A stretch of 64,000 nucleotides of DNA from Carettochelys insculpta (lineage: Eukaryota; Chordata; Testudines; Carettochelyidae), in assembly GCF_033958435.1 (NCBI RefSeq), contig NC_134152.1:21302001-21366000 (forward strand), in the 5' to 3' direction. Under the pieces are notes generated by a model. The model was not told the DNA's origin. It saw only the letters and a list, made by a program, of their open reading frames with translations, and searched no databases. Positions 22,401-31,650 of the stretch are shown piece after piece (the first letter of the stretch is position 1; every line of letters begins with the position of its first letter). The translations under genes were made by a program, and so were the position numbers.

Positions 22401-25379
22401 ATGAAAGTATCAGAGGGGTAGCCATGTTAGTCTGGATCTGTAGAGTATGAAAGGTTTTAAGAGAGCCTCTTAAAACCACTACTATGAAAGGTTTTAAGAG
22501 AGCCTCACCCCAGCCATTTTGGCAACTAGTCCCATCCTTACCTTGCCCCAGCAAGCAGGACCACTTTAGCTTCCTTAATTCCCCTGGGAACCAGGTCTTT
22601 AATCACCTCCTGGATAATTAGAGATCCCATGAAGGCATAGTCTGCTGGAAGAAAAAGTCTGAGTTTACACTGACCGTGTCAACGGAGCTGCTGGAAGCGG
22701 GGAGCAGCAGAACAATGGTCACCTACCTTGTCTTGCCTTGGGCAATGTTCCACTCCAGATATCACTTGAGCAGTAAGGTACAAACCTGGGCAGAGGTAGC
22801 AAAGGACAAGTACATAGAAAAGCATAACCAGCCACAGGCAGACTTGAACCTGGGACCTCTAGAACTTAGTGCATAAGCCTCTGCAGTTTGCGTTAGAAGC
22901 CACTCACAGCAGAGGCCAGTGAAGCACATGCAGCAGGTGAGTGGGTTATGTAAGGGCATCAGAAAGTCCTTGAATAGAACAGAGAAACTCCTGCTCTTTT
23001 CCCATCACATCACCTGCTGAACACCAAGATTACCTTGAACAGAAGGTTTCCAACTTCCAGACACAAAAAAAGCGTGAAGGAGACCCTATCACCTTGCCTT
23101 TCCCATATTGCTCAATGACAGGGGAGTCTTGGCTATATAGTTCGATGGCAGAGGGGTCCCTGTACAGAAGAGGCTGAAAACCAATGATCCCTGGCTTTGC
23201 CCCAGGTGAGAATAGAAATGAAAGTGGGTTGCCCCATATCCCCACCCACCACCAATGGCAGCTGAGGTCCTTCTTAGTTTAGCCCCTCAGAGCCACACAG
23301 TTACCCATAGAGTACAGTAGTATCACCAAGAGTCATTTGTAATTAGCAATCAGAGCAGTAACTGTCCAGAGCTTGCTGTGCAATGTAAGTGCCAGTAGAG
23401 CAAGGGAGCAGGTCCTTACACTGCATTGGCGTTCCACCAATGAGGGTTCTCCTCCACCTGGGCAGACAGAATGCCCGTCCCTAGAGTCACAAACACACAA
23501 CACAAAAGAGACGTGCTGTATTAAACACCAGCTCAGAAAACCAGACCAAGAGCGGCAGCTTTCTCAGCTTTGAGTATCAGGCATAGTCCCTGTACATGTC
23601 TCACAGCTTCCCCTGTTATCGCACCTTCTGCCCAGGCTGCCACACACCCATGCCCCCTCACTCTAGAATCACAGAAACGTAAGGCTGGATGAGATCTCAA
23701 TAGGCCTTCTAGTCTACCTCGCTGTGCTGAGGCAGGACCAAGTGTTGCTAGGCCACCTCTCTCATTCCGCATTCAGTGCAGGCTCCATCACTCTTCTCTC
23801 AGCTTCTGCCTATATCTTACACTTCTCTACAGCATTTGTCCTGTCTGCTCCCTTGGCTGTGCACTGTGACCTGAGCCAGAAAAGCCATGAATCTTGTGCC
23901 TAATAACATCTTCCTGTAGCTCAGCTGACGCACGCACAAGCTTAAAGTGAAGCTGGGCTTGCAATGCTTACCCCTAGTGCTCAGTCACCCTTTATCTCCT
24001 TCCACTGTGTTTAGCCTTCTTTTACGCCCCACACTGCTTTGTGCTTGGGACACACCCATGCCTCACCTGCTGAAAACATACCCCCTCTCCTCCTTCAAAT
24101 CCTGCCTGAATACCTAACCTCTCCCATGCAGGATTCTTCAGAGGCTTCCCCACCCTTGAGGCTCCGCTACCTACTTCCAGTGGAAGTATAGTCCTGATGA
24201 ATAACAATGGTAGGCATTGCATTCTGAAATCCAGGCCAGGAATATAAAACCTAATTTTTCTCTCTGCTCAGGATCAGCATAAACACAGAAAGAAGTGGGT
24301 CTGTCCCACGAGAGCTCGTCACCGAATAAATCATTTTGTTAGTCTTTAAAGTGCTACATTTCTGCTGCTTTGTTTTGTTGGAGTACAGACTAACACAGCT
24401 ACCTCTCTGCTACATAAACAGAGTAACTCCACTGATTTCAGTGGAGTCGCGCCAGACAGGCACTTGTTTAGATGAGAGCAGAATCCATTGCCTTATCTTT
24501 TCACAGAGACGGGTGCAAGAAAGGAATAATTCAGCAACTGCCACATGTACCTTTCTTTGTCAGAGGCCAGTCGGATGAGCTCATTAAGCGACGGATATTT
24601 TTATATCTGATATCACATGTTTCTTTATTATAACAGCACCAGCCACCTGAATGGGAGCAAGAAGATTTCCTTTAAACCTTCACATGTCGTCTGATTGAAT
24701 TTGAAATGATTTTTGACTAAACCATTCAGCCAATATCATCTTTCATTCTGAACATAGTAAAAGCTGGGTCTTTATTCTCATCTCAGGCTGGAGTAAATCA
24801 GACATCACTCCACTGAAATCATTGCAGTTAAATAGATGAACGTTAAGTGTGCTTAGAATCAAGCCCAAGTTGTCTTCACAATATATTGGTTCTTTACGGC
24901 ACTGTCATTGCGTACTGTACCTTCCAGGAATATGATCCATCTCTTGCTCCCTCTGTGCTCCCGTAAGTAATACCTGCAAATGGTAGAGAGGGAGAGTGAG
25001 CACAAACCAGACTATTTTTCCCATTACACTGTTTATGAAAGTCAGGCATGTTCCAGAGAGACAATTACCCTGCTGTTGTCCCATCATTGCAAGTGACCAG
25101 GAGGTTTTTCAGAAAAAAAAGTTTCATGTCCTCAGTTGCCTTCTGAGCATGCCAAGGAGCAAGTGAAGTGCTTCGGCGCTGTGAAGCCAAGGTATCTCCC
25201 GCAGGAGGAAGAACTCCCACAAAGGCTCCCTCAGCAGCTGCCCGCTCCAGTTCCCCACCGTGCTTACAGCCCTTTTGTTTCTGGGCAAGAGTCTTCACAT
25301 TAGCTTTGGAATTACGTTTGCTTTGAAACATTGCTTCCCCCAGAAGCAACAAAGCCATCAGCACCCCTGGGATCTTCAT
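16105..25379 (-). CDS. notum2: NOTUM-family palmitoleoyl-protein carboxylesterase, 11 coding exons
   Basis: Secreted serine hydrolase that removes palmitoleate from Wnt ligands and so inhibits Wnt signalling (family knowledge). Coding exons in transcript order: 25379-25069, 24973-24921, 24646-24551, 23480-23420, 22785-22727, 22644-22542, 21384-21193, 20101-20001, 18119-17972, 16926-16879, 16408-16105. They total 1476 bases, 491 residues plus TAA, against 496 in human NOTUM, and all phases join. Residues 1-19 form a hydrophobic signal peptide. The oxyanion-hole segment is GGW (122-124). The nucleophile Ser228 lies in GASAGG, with Asp336 (VFDKEQL) and His385 (CLSH); each is four residues before its human equivalent. 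Divergence from human NOTUM suggests the paralogue notum2, but the paralogue number is inferred. Oddities: Cys125 replaces the human active-site Tyr129, the human Asn96 glycosylation sequon is lost, and one intron starts with GC. Introns contain PLE, CR1, SINE and MITE insertions, but the coding sequence is intact. Confidence 0.92.
16879..16926 (-). CDS. notum2: NOTUM-family gene, coding exon 10
   Basis: A 48-base exon between CTCTCACAG and GTGAGC; encodes [15 protein letters not shown] (376-390), matching human [15 protein letters not shown]. It carries the triad histidine His385. It is too short to give a long open frame. Confidence 0.93.
17130..17345 (+). repeat. Dispersed reptile repeat fragment in intron 9
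   Basis: Blocks such as GACCATCCTGGCCACTAGCC and ACTTATTCAGTTCTTTTTTG resemble a dispersed amniote repeat that I cannot name with certainty (CR1/L3-like or SINE). It is not coding. Confidence 0.35.
17408..17605. mobile_element. MITE of the GTCTACA family (intron 9)
   Basis: GGTCTTGTCTATATAG on the left and the complement of GATCTGTGTAGACCTTTC on the right form imperfect inverted ends. The interior has the ACATTAACATG and AATGCTGT blocks. A non-autonomous DNA element. Confidence 0.45.
17972..18119 (-). CDS. notum2: NOTUM-family gene, coding exon 9
   Basis: 148 bases after TTCTGCAG; encodes [20 protein letters not shown], then [11 protein letters not shown] and [16 protein letters not shown] (327-374). 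It carries the triad aspartate Asp336. The donor CC|GTCAGT is weak (C at +3) but is the only one in phase with exon 10. The stronger-looking GTAACA four bases on breaks the frame. Confidence 0.9.
18178..19400 (-). mobile_element. CR1 LINE, 5'-truncated, in intron 8
   Basis: The 3' end at the low coordinate carries the CR1 tail (CATAGAATCATAGAATTCTA). On the minus strand 18863-19222 encodes a reverse-transcriptase block: a degraded SSGVPLR...[16 protein letters not shown], and YADNTKLG, where the catalytic YADDTKLG has lost its second aspartate. 18463-18669 encodes the thumb/C-terminal block ([20 protein letters not shown]). It has the same orientation as the host gene and is dead. Confidence 0.88.
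19679..19981. mobile_element. MITE of the GTCTACA family ending 18 bases from a splice donor
   Basis: GGCTATACTTACACTGTGCT on the left is mirrored by CCAACATAGCC on the right. The interior has repeated TATTTCAA/TTCGAAATA motifs shared with copies at 29856, 32506 and 46272. CTGAG flanks both ends and may be the target duplication. Its right end lies 18 bases inside intron 8 from the GC donor of exon 8. Confidence 0.55.
20001..20101 (-). CDS. notum2: NOTUM-family gene, coding exon 8, with GC donor
   Basis: 101 bases after TTTTTAG; encodes [20 protein letters not shown] and [13 protein letters not shown] (293-325) plus the first base of Ser326. The only junction that keeps frame and homology is AAAT|GCAAGT, a GC-AG intron. 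A GTCTACA-type MITE ends 18 bases inside the donor side of the intron. Confidence 0.92.
20241..20617. mobile_element. Long foldback MITE in intron 7
   Basis: ATGGCCGTGTCTACATAAGC on the left and its near-complement at the right end (TGTGTAGACAGTGCCAT) start arms of well over 50 bases. The arms share CATGTAAATGACACAGAT and GCAGC/GTGACTGGCTGCC. The unit is almost entirely palindromic around 20430. Confidence 0.7.
20788..20858 (-). repeat. tRNA-derived SINE fragment in intron 7
   Basis: On the minus strand, TTTTAGCTCAAACTGTAGAG (A box) and GGTCCCAGGTTTGAGTCTGC (B box) are well preserved. Sequence between the boxes matches the copies at 14428 and 22833. There is no intact tRNA fold. Confidence 0.65.
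21193..21384 (-). CDS. notum2: NOTUM-family gene, coding exon 7
   Basis: 192 bases between CTTTTCAG and GTACTT; completes Ser228, then [16 protein letters not shown] (229 onward) and the [11 protein letters not shown] block, ending KKGL plus split Arg292. GASAGG is the nucleophile elbow. This is the most conserved exon; human reads [16 protein letters not shown] and VRGLADSGWFL. Confidence 0.95.
22408..22480 (-). mobile_element. Very short Penelope-like insertion plus filler in intron 6
   Basis: Only about 35 bases of the element's 3' tail (22408-22442, TATCAGAGGGGTAGCC start) are present, followed by filler that copies the adjacent TATGAAAGGTTTTAAGAGAG. ACTATGAAAG occurs at 22398-22407 and 22481-22490 and is probably the target duplication. 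Confidence 0.6.
22542..22644 (-). CDS. notum2: NOTUM-family gene, coding exon 6
   Basis: 103 bases; encodes [20 protein letters not shown] and [13 protein letters not shown] (195-227) plus the first two bases of the nucleophile Ser228. The donor is GTAAGG. Two tandem CAG acceptors three bases apart (exon start 22644 or 22641) would add or drop one alanine, so alternative NAGNAG splicing is possible. Confidence 0.92.
22727..22785 (-). CDS. notum2: NOTUM-family gene, coding exon 5
   Basis: 59 bases between CTGCCCAG and GTAGGT; encodes [19 protein letters not shown] (175-193), matching human FIPYCSSDVWSGASSKSEK. The cysteine and the DIWSG motif are conserved. Confidence 0.93.
22833..22903 (-). 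repeat. tRNA-derived SINE fragment in intron 4
   Basis: On the minus strand it has an A-box region TAACGCAAACTGCAGAGG and a B box GGTCCCAGGTTCAAGTCTGC. It lies 48 bases upstream of coding exon 5's acceptor. Confidence 0.65.
23420..23480 (-). CDS. notum2: NOTUM-family gene, coding exon 4
   Basis: 61 bases; the acceptor is GACTCTAG and the donor GTAAGG. Encodes [19 protein letters not shown] (155-173), matching human TGILSSQPEENPYWWNANM. A later CAG inside the exon was rejected as the acceptor because it breaks the frame. A Penelope-like fragment lies in the preceding intron. Confidence 0.92.
23663..23800 (-). mobile_element. CR1 LINE 3' tail fragment in intron 3
   Basis: GAATCACAGAAACGTAAGGC, GGATGAGATCTCAATAGGCC and GAGGCAGGACCAAGTGTTGC reproduce the antisense 3' untranslated end of CR1. 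No coding part remains. Confidence 0.6.
24286..24412 (+). mobile_element. Penelope-like retroelement 3' tail in intron 3 (subfamily 2)
   Basis: It begins inside the hammerhead region (GAAGTGGGTCTGTCCCACGA) and runs to the standard terminus CACAGCTACCTCTCTGCTA. CATAAACA flanks it at 24278-24285 and 24413-24420. It is antisense to the gene and 5'-truncated to about 127 bases. Confidence 0.8.
24551..24646 (-). CDS. notum2: NOTUM-family gene, coding exon 3
   Basis: 96 bases between CCATTCAG and GTACAT; encodes [17 protein letters not shown] and [15 protein letters not shown] (122-153). GGW is the oxyanion-hole segment. The residue after the tryptophan is Cys125 where human NOTUM has Tyr129. The cysteine in ETCD and the RRLMSS block are conserved. 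Confidence 0.92.
24921..24973 (-). CDS. notum2: NOTUM-family gene, coding exon 2
   Basis: 53 bases between TTTGCAG and GTACAG; encodes [17 protein letters not shown] (105-121) between split glycines 104 and 122. This is the first strand region before the oxyanion loop and matches human YYLKESRGSRRWLLFLE. Confidence 0.93.
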
Positions 25380-25398
25380 AATGACTGCTTCCTCCTGA
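25069..25398 (-). CDS. notum2: NOTUM-family gene, first coding exon
   Basis: ATG at 25379; residues 1-103 plus two bases of Gly104. [15 protein letters not shown] is a signal peptide. A poorly conserved linker follows, then [18 protein letters not shown], matching human NEDLRLHLLLNTSVTCNDG. The donor is CAGG|GTAATT. A strong acceptor, CCTTTTCAG, ends at 25399, so the 5' UTR continues in at least one upstream exon; the 25380-25398 portion is untranslated. A tentative donor AAGGGTAAGA near 26990 could belong to that exon. Confidence 0.88.
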
Positions 25399-28300
25399 CT
25401 GAAAAGGCAAAGAACAAATCCACAGTGTCATAAAAGGGCAATGTGAAAACCTGAAGAAAGCAAGGTTCAATAAAGACAGCGTTGGGAAGAATTAAACCAG
25501 TAGGAAATGGGCATAGCCATGAAACTCAGGTGTGTCTGGTACCACAGAGCTGAAATAGCATCACATACATTGAAGAATGCTGGCCAATGGCTGATCTTCA
25601 ATGGACACTTTTGAACAAATGCAATATCATAGGCCAGGTAACTCCCTGATGGCCAAAGAATAAAGGGCTTGGATTGGAAGCCCAAGAAGAATTGTTACCC
25701 AGCCAGAAACAATACTTGTACTCAGATCCCAGATCCCATGAACTTTATATTGTCTTCATATGGAACACATTTCTTCCCTCCTTTTTTTTTTCCCCCCTCC
25801 TTTGAACTACCGCCAAGGTTGGGCAGATGACAGGGACTGAAGAAGCAAAAACACACCCTGTGCTTAATAGATTTCAAGACTCCCTTGCAAGTTTGATCCT
25901 AAAAGTTACATGCTTAAAATTTCTATAATTTTATCCTCATTGTGTTTACTGCTTTTAAGAGGCTGGGGTTGGGTCTGATCTCATTACATAAGCTTTGCCA
26001 ATACATTTTGGTGAGATGCTTTGTAGTTTTTTCATGCATAAGAAATGTTACACATGCTACATACGAACTTGATCAGAGCTTTCTCATCTTCACTGTCATA
26101 CCAAACAACCTCAGGACCAGTCTTTCAACTTTTTCAGAAAATACTGTATCTTTCACTCATACATGTTTTTGTCAGGTTTATAGGGTATTAGCATGGAAAT
26201 CATAGAATAGTACTTTTAAATATATCAGAACTAGCTGAATTACTCATGAATAAATGATCTGATGAAATTATTCCCTGTTTAAAAATTCATGAACCAATTC
26301 AGATTTTAGCAAATGTATTTATTTGTAACTCTTCATCAGACATTTTAGATGAACAACTTCGAACCAATCAGTTACTCAAATACCGATCATCTTCAATGTT
26401 TGCTCGTCATTTGCTAACTGAGCTGTGTGATTGGTCACCTATGTGGCACATACAGCTCCAACTACCTGATTGGATGACTTAAAGTTTTAAAGCAGGATAA
26501 TGAATTATAAATAACAAATAATGACGAATCATTTTTATGCACATAAATACAGGTGCTTGCATGAGCAACAGCCAACCTCCAAAAATTATTTTTTAAAAAA
26601 TCCCTATAAAAATAATTCATAACAGAGGATGGGAACATGGTCGAACTCATAATTTGAATGATGGTTTGCTAACACAAGTCTATTGAATTTGGTGGAGACA
26701 CACCACTGTAAAACTGGAGTGAGATAAAAATCAAGCCATTTGGTCACAGATCTCAGAGAAAAAGAACATCAGAACACACCCTAACCTCTATTTTCTTTCA
26801 TTTTGTAAAATGCCAGCTATGCGCCTTGATCAGCTGGAAGATCATCAAGACAGACAAGCGCATTCTGTGTCACAGCCCCAACTGGCTGTCAAACTCAACA
26901 TTGTATGCTAAACTAGTTCAGTGTAAATATTTCATCCTCTTCCCCATTCACTGAATTGGAAAAAGAAAAGAAAATGTTGGGCTCTTACCCTTAGCTGGGA
27001 TGGAAAAAACTTATCCCCCATGGAGCACACAGGAAATAACCATCACTGACTGGAGAGGAGATGAACATTGAGAAGGGAAACACAGCCTATTTGAAACTAG
27101 CAGACGTATTTTTCAGATAGTTACAGGGTGACTCACTGGTCCCTAAAGGGAATTACAAATGCAGCTTTCTCCCCTCACCCATCCATCAAAGGGACTCGCT
27201 GGGCCAGTGGTGAGATGCTTCGCTGGAGCGATCACATTATGAATTTCACTAGGGGACTTTTCTTGAGGATCCTTTCAGGGTTCTGCATCAGATGCCATGT
27301 GGGCTAAAATAAATTCAGCTCTCTCCTGACCCCCCACCCCCAAATCCCCTTCACATAGCATCACTGACTAGCTAAAGCAATCTCCCCACTCATCTTCTTC
27401 TTCCATGAACTTTAGCCCCTTACATACAAGCCTAGTGAGAACCCCATCCATAAGGCTAAGAACAGTATCTCTCAGAGGCAACTTCTCTTGAGTCCTGATG
27501 ATCAGAGTGATGCCTGGAAAGAATATTTTAGTTGACGTCATGCCTGGATATCTCAAAACATGGCCCTTCATTTTCCCAGTATGCTAATGAGTGAATGGAA
27601 CAAGTGCTCTGTCCATGGCTGAAGATTTCTCTACTGGGACAGCAGCCATTTTCCTAAGACTCATTGAAATTCATAAGTGGAAGTAGTATGCTTGGCGCTG
27701 AACCCAACAGCAGCAGGATGGGATCTGGGCTTCCCTGTAGACTTACAGCCAGGCGGGTTCTCAGAAAAGAAAGGGTGCGGCGGGAGATCCACAGACCCCA
27801 CCATGCCTGACTGGACTTGTATTCAATGCACATGCAAAACAAACCTTCACCTATACTCCTTGACTCTGATGAGTTTATAGTTTCTCATATACAATAATTT
27901 CTTCCTGATCATAGCACAAGTATTATCACTGTTTTCTGCATACTAAAAACCCAGGGCTTTGTACATTGCAGAAGCTGCAGCTGCGCTCTATTAACATTAA
28001 TGAAGAAGGAGCAAAGAGTGTTAAGAATCCACCCTCAATCTTCTGATTTTGTTTTATGGCTGCCCAAATGACAACTCTGGTGGCAGACTGCAACCCTCGG
28101 CCTTCTAACCCATCACCTTATCCAAAGGCAGATGTCATTTCTCTTGTGTAGAAATCTCAGTGGGTCATTTTCTTTGCATCAGCTTAAATGTCATTTTAAA
28201 AACAGAGCAAAAACTGAGTAACATGGGAGAGGAAGCTATAGAATATATGCCAGGGGTTAGATATGACATTGCACACAGGTAATGAGAAAAAAAATTGATC

Positions 28301-29335
28301 CTTAATGTGACTTGTGAGTTTTCATGCCCATTTCAAGTGTCTTGTTGTGTCCATGCACTGATACCTGCAAAATGTATTTCAACACCAGGGTACTCGGCAA
28401 CATGTGTGCACTCGCAACATGTGCTGTGTCTTTCATTTGTTAACACAATGGGGCACTGATGCTGACTGCGGCAACTGGACAAACAATAACAATAATCCAG
28501 AAGTGAAACATTTGTGTGGGAGAATCAAATAGTCTCCTAACTTGGTTTCCCAGGGTCCCATGCCTGCAGCACCCACCTCTGGGCTGGCTGCAGAATCGCT
28601 TGGAGGGTTTGTATCCTCACATGCATTTGGGTCATTAATTTTGGGATAAAAGGCAACTCTAAAACCTACTGCTCCAGATAACCAGAAAGCTCCCAGTCAG
28701 TGAAAGAAACAGATTGAAAAGCTCAGGCCCTTCCCAGGGGCGCCATGGCAGCTGGCCTATGAAAATTCCACCAGCTTCCCAGGCTCTGAAGCTGTGATGA
28801 TGTGCACAATTCCAAGAGAAGACTTCTTGCTCTGTCCCAGTTGTGCTGGGGATTACAGGGCTGCCTATGTTTTCTGTTTTTCTGGCACTGTCACAGGGTC
28901 CACTGGGCACAGGGACATTGTGAGGGGAGCCTGATGTCTGTGGATGAATGACATTCAGTCCCTGGGGGCGGCTTGTAAAGAGGGACATGACCTGACCTAG
29001 TTGCTTTCTTCCTGGGAAACAGATTTGTCCTTGTCAACCAAGGAGACACAGGCAGCCGCAAGTGGCCCCCAGAGTTAAAGATTTACCATCTCCCACACCC
29101 AGCAGTAATTGGACAATGAGGTGGGGGCCTGCTAACGTCCAACGACAAAGGGTCCCCTTATCAACAACAGCTTCCCCGTGTAACCAGGAGTTAAGGAAGG
29201 GGAAAGATGCAAATGCAAACTTCTTGAGACCAAACTAGCCTAGTTCCCTGTGCGTTGGAGCTAACATCAGCCCAAGAGTACTTGACTCTGCCATAACTCC
29301 TGTGAGTTTCCAGCAGGTGCGCACCTGCACAGTGT
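25399..29335. other. Upstream flank of the NOTUM-family gene
   Basis: Probably holds the untranslated first exon and promoter of the minus-strand gene. A candidate donor (minus strand AAGGGTAAGA near 26990) is the only clue. There is no obvious CpG island, no recognised repeat longer than a few bases, and no other exon. A T/C-rich low-complexity run lies at about 25780-25800. Confidence 0.35.
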
Positions 29336-29540
29336 GGGATACTACCAGGAGTCCCTCCAATTTTTTCCACCCATGGGTGGAATGAATTTTGTTATGTGCA
29401 CCAAGGCATATGGGAATGTTCACCACCAGAAGAAACACATGCTGCTGCCAGAGCCCCCATGGCACCCACAGCTAATCAGATGGGCGGCACCCGAATCTCT
29501 CCTGCGTGGCCACTCAAGCACTCAGCTGACAGGGAACACA
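29336..29540 (+). mobile_element. MITE of the AGTGTTCCCT family
   Basis: Left block GTCCCTCCAATTTTTTCCAC; interior TTTTGTTATGTGCACCAAGG; right end GCTGACAGGGAACACA. It matches 41226-41416 in the same orientation and 9898-10054 in the opposite one. Confidence 0.65.
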
Positions 29541-29855
29541 CTCTGTTCTAATGGGATTAACATCTATAATATCCCAAATACAAATAGTTTTCAAAATATT
29601 GAAGTGCTTCCAAGATGGTCTCCTTCAACAGAGAACTCACACTGGAATCACAGCACTGGCCAAAGAGAGAGACAAAGGGATCCAAATGAAGACTGACAAA
29701 TAAAAAGGTCTCCCCCTGCAATAAAGGTGGTTAGTCTCATTCATTATTTTCCCATGAGCTAATAAATGAAAGGTCACATGCTGCAGCTTCTACATAGTAA
29801 TTATGCAGACAATCCTCACCGCAATAATAAAATAATCAAGAATAGCTAGCTCTGC

Positions 29856-30223
29856 TAGGCTACATCCACACAACAGCCCTATCTCAAAATATGATACTTC
29901 AAAATAGCGATTTTAAAATATCTTATTTCAAAATCACACAACCAGACACAAAATGCATTTTGAAATAGCACCCAGCTATTGTGAACTAGTATTTCCAGGT
30001 CCATGGTGCTATTTTGAAATAGTGTCATTGGAGGCCATTATGACCTATTTTGAAACAGGAATTATTCCTCAGGAAATGAGGTTTACCAAAATTGGAATAA
30101 TGCACCCATTATTTTCAATTTATTTCAATATAGCATGTGCTTTATTTAGACCCTGCCAAAGTTATTTCAAAATAAGTGCCGTTATTTCAAGATAACTTGG
30201 CCATGTAGGCATCGCCCTATAGA
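29856..30223. mobile_element. MITE of the GTCTACA/TTTCAAAATA family
   Basis: TAGGCTACATCCACACAACA on the left and the complement of TAGGGCGATGCCTACATGGC on the right are imperfect inverted ends. The interior is rich in ATTTTGAAATA and its complement. Confidence 0.6.
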
Positions 30224-30396
30224 GCTTTCTACCCCTGGATCACCATGCAGTTTACAAGGGAGCTCAAAATCCTTACCTCCATTTTGCAGATGGGGAATCT
30301 GAGGTTCAGGGAGAAATGATTTGCCCAATGACTAACAATCTAGGGGCAGAGCTAGGAATAGGTTCCCTGTCTCCTGAATCCCCAGTCTAGCGCTTG

Positions 30397-30420
30397 CTCT
30401 CTCTCTCTCTCTCTCTCTTT
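30397..30420. repeat. (CT)n microsatellite
   Basis: About ten CT units in a row before TTTCC. Simple repeat. Confidence 0.9.
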
Positions 30421-30450
30421 CCACTAAACATGGAGAAACAACACAGCATG

Positions 30451-30651
30451 CAGAGGTGGAAAAAGTACCCAAAACATTACTTGAGTAAAAGTGCAGCTGC
30501 TTTCACTTCTGGGTATTTGAGTACAATAAAGATGTGACGTGTGTGTGTGTCTGTGGACCAGTGACTTGTACTTAAGTACATTCGCCAACCCTCCCTCCAT
30601 CAACTGCACTTTTACTCAAGCCATGTTTGGGATGTACCTTTTCCACCTCTG
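30451..30651. mobile_element. Tol2-like hAT MITE
   Basis: The termini CAGAGGTGGAAAAAGTACC and GGTACATCCCAAAC followed by CACCTCTG are Tol2-type inverted ends, with subterminal ACTTGAGTAAAAGTGCAG and TGCACTTTTACTCAAG. The flanking 8-mers ACAGCATG (30443-30450) and TCAGTATG (30652-30659) match at six of eight positions, as expected for an aged hAT duplication. Only 201 bases and no transposase. Confidence 0.85.
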
Positions 30652-30659
30652 TCAGTATG

Positions 30660-31645
30660 AAATCCACTCCTGCCTATAGGTCTGCAGTGGGTAGGCTGCT
30701 TTGAAAATCCCAGGCTGCATGCAGGCACGTTGGCTGACTGGATTAGCTATTCATTTCCAGTTCTAAGTATTCCACCTATACGACTAAGCATTAAGAGCTT
30801 TATGTTTCTCTCTGCTGCATGAAAAAAAGTTTACTTTAATTTGCAGTAGTCTGCTGAACCACAGGAGCTCTTCAAACGTAAATCAGTGCTGCGTCTTATC
30901 CAGCCCACTCATATTTGAACAAGTTCTGGGGAGTTTTCCTTTGATGGTGACAATGTTTGTCTCTCATGCAGACTCTCCTCTGTAGATGGATGTGTCCTGA
31001 TAATGGTAAACTCCAATCCACAGACTCCCACATTCCTTGGCAAGGGCCACATGGGAGTCGATCGCATTCAGACAAGTCATTCCTTGAAACACGATCACCC
31101 AGATCCTTTTCACACGCTGTCATTCCATGTGAGGATGGCTTTTCTGCACATGCCTTTATCCGTGCTCTGTTTACTCAGGACTGTTAACCATCACCTATCA
31201 TCAGCGCAAACTTTTTGTGTTAGGAGCTGGCTGTGCATATGCTAATGCCCACTCTGCGTCAGTTTCCTCTTACAGGTGGTTCTTTTGGCATGACTGATGC
31301 TTTGTGAATGCAGTTCGTTGTGGAGCTGACTGGATCTTACTCCTCTTTGCATTAAAACAATACTCCTTTCTCCCAGCCTCCTACTTGATTTTGCTACTAC
31401 ATACACAGAGGGGATAGGACAGCCATTTTTTACTTTGACGTAGTGGTCTGTATACATTGTTAGGTCACTGGTCAGTATAAAATCTGGCCCCATTAACTTC
31501 TAAATAGGTTTGGTGAGATTAAAAGATACAGTAAAATGACACCCTCATAATAAATATTTCCCCTCCTTGTTCATTGTCATTTTCACTTGCTCCAGCAGCA
31601 CAGGAAAAGTACAGGCTGGTTTAAATTGACAACCAAAATATCTGG
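30660..31645. other. Intergenic sequence without recognised features
   Basis: Unique-looking sequence. Open frames overlap on opposite strands and look like chance. Confidence 0.35.
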
Positions 31646-31650
31646 GTAAA

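Noticed and set aside
23420..23460. Alternative acceptor CTGCCCAG inside coding exon 4
   Set aside because: It would put the WWNAN block out of frame with exon 3. The upstream GACTCTAG site restores both phase and the TGILS motif.
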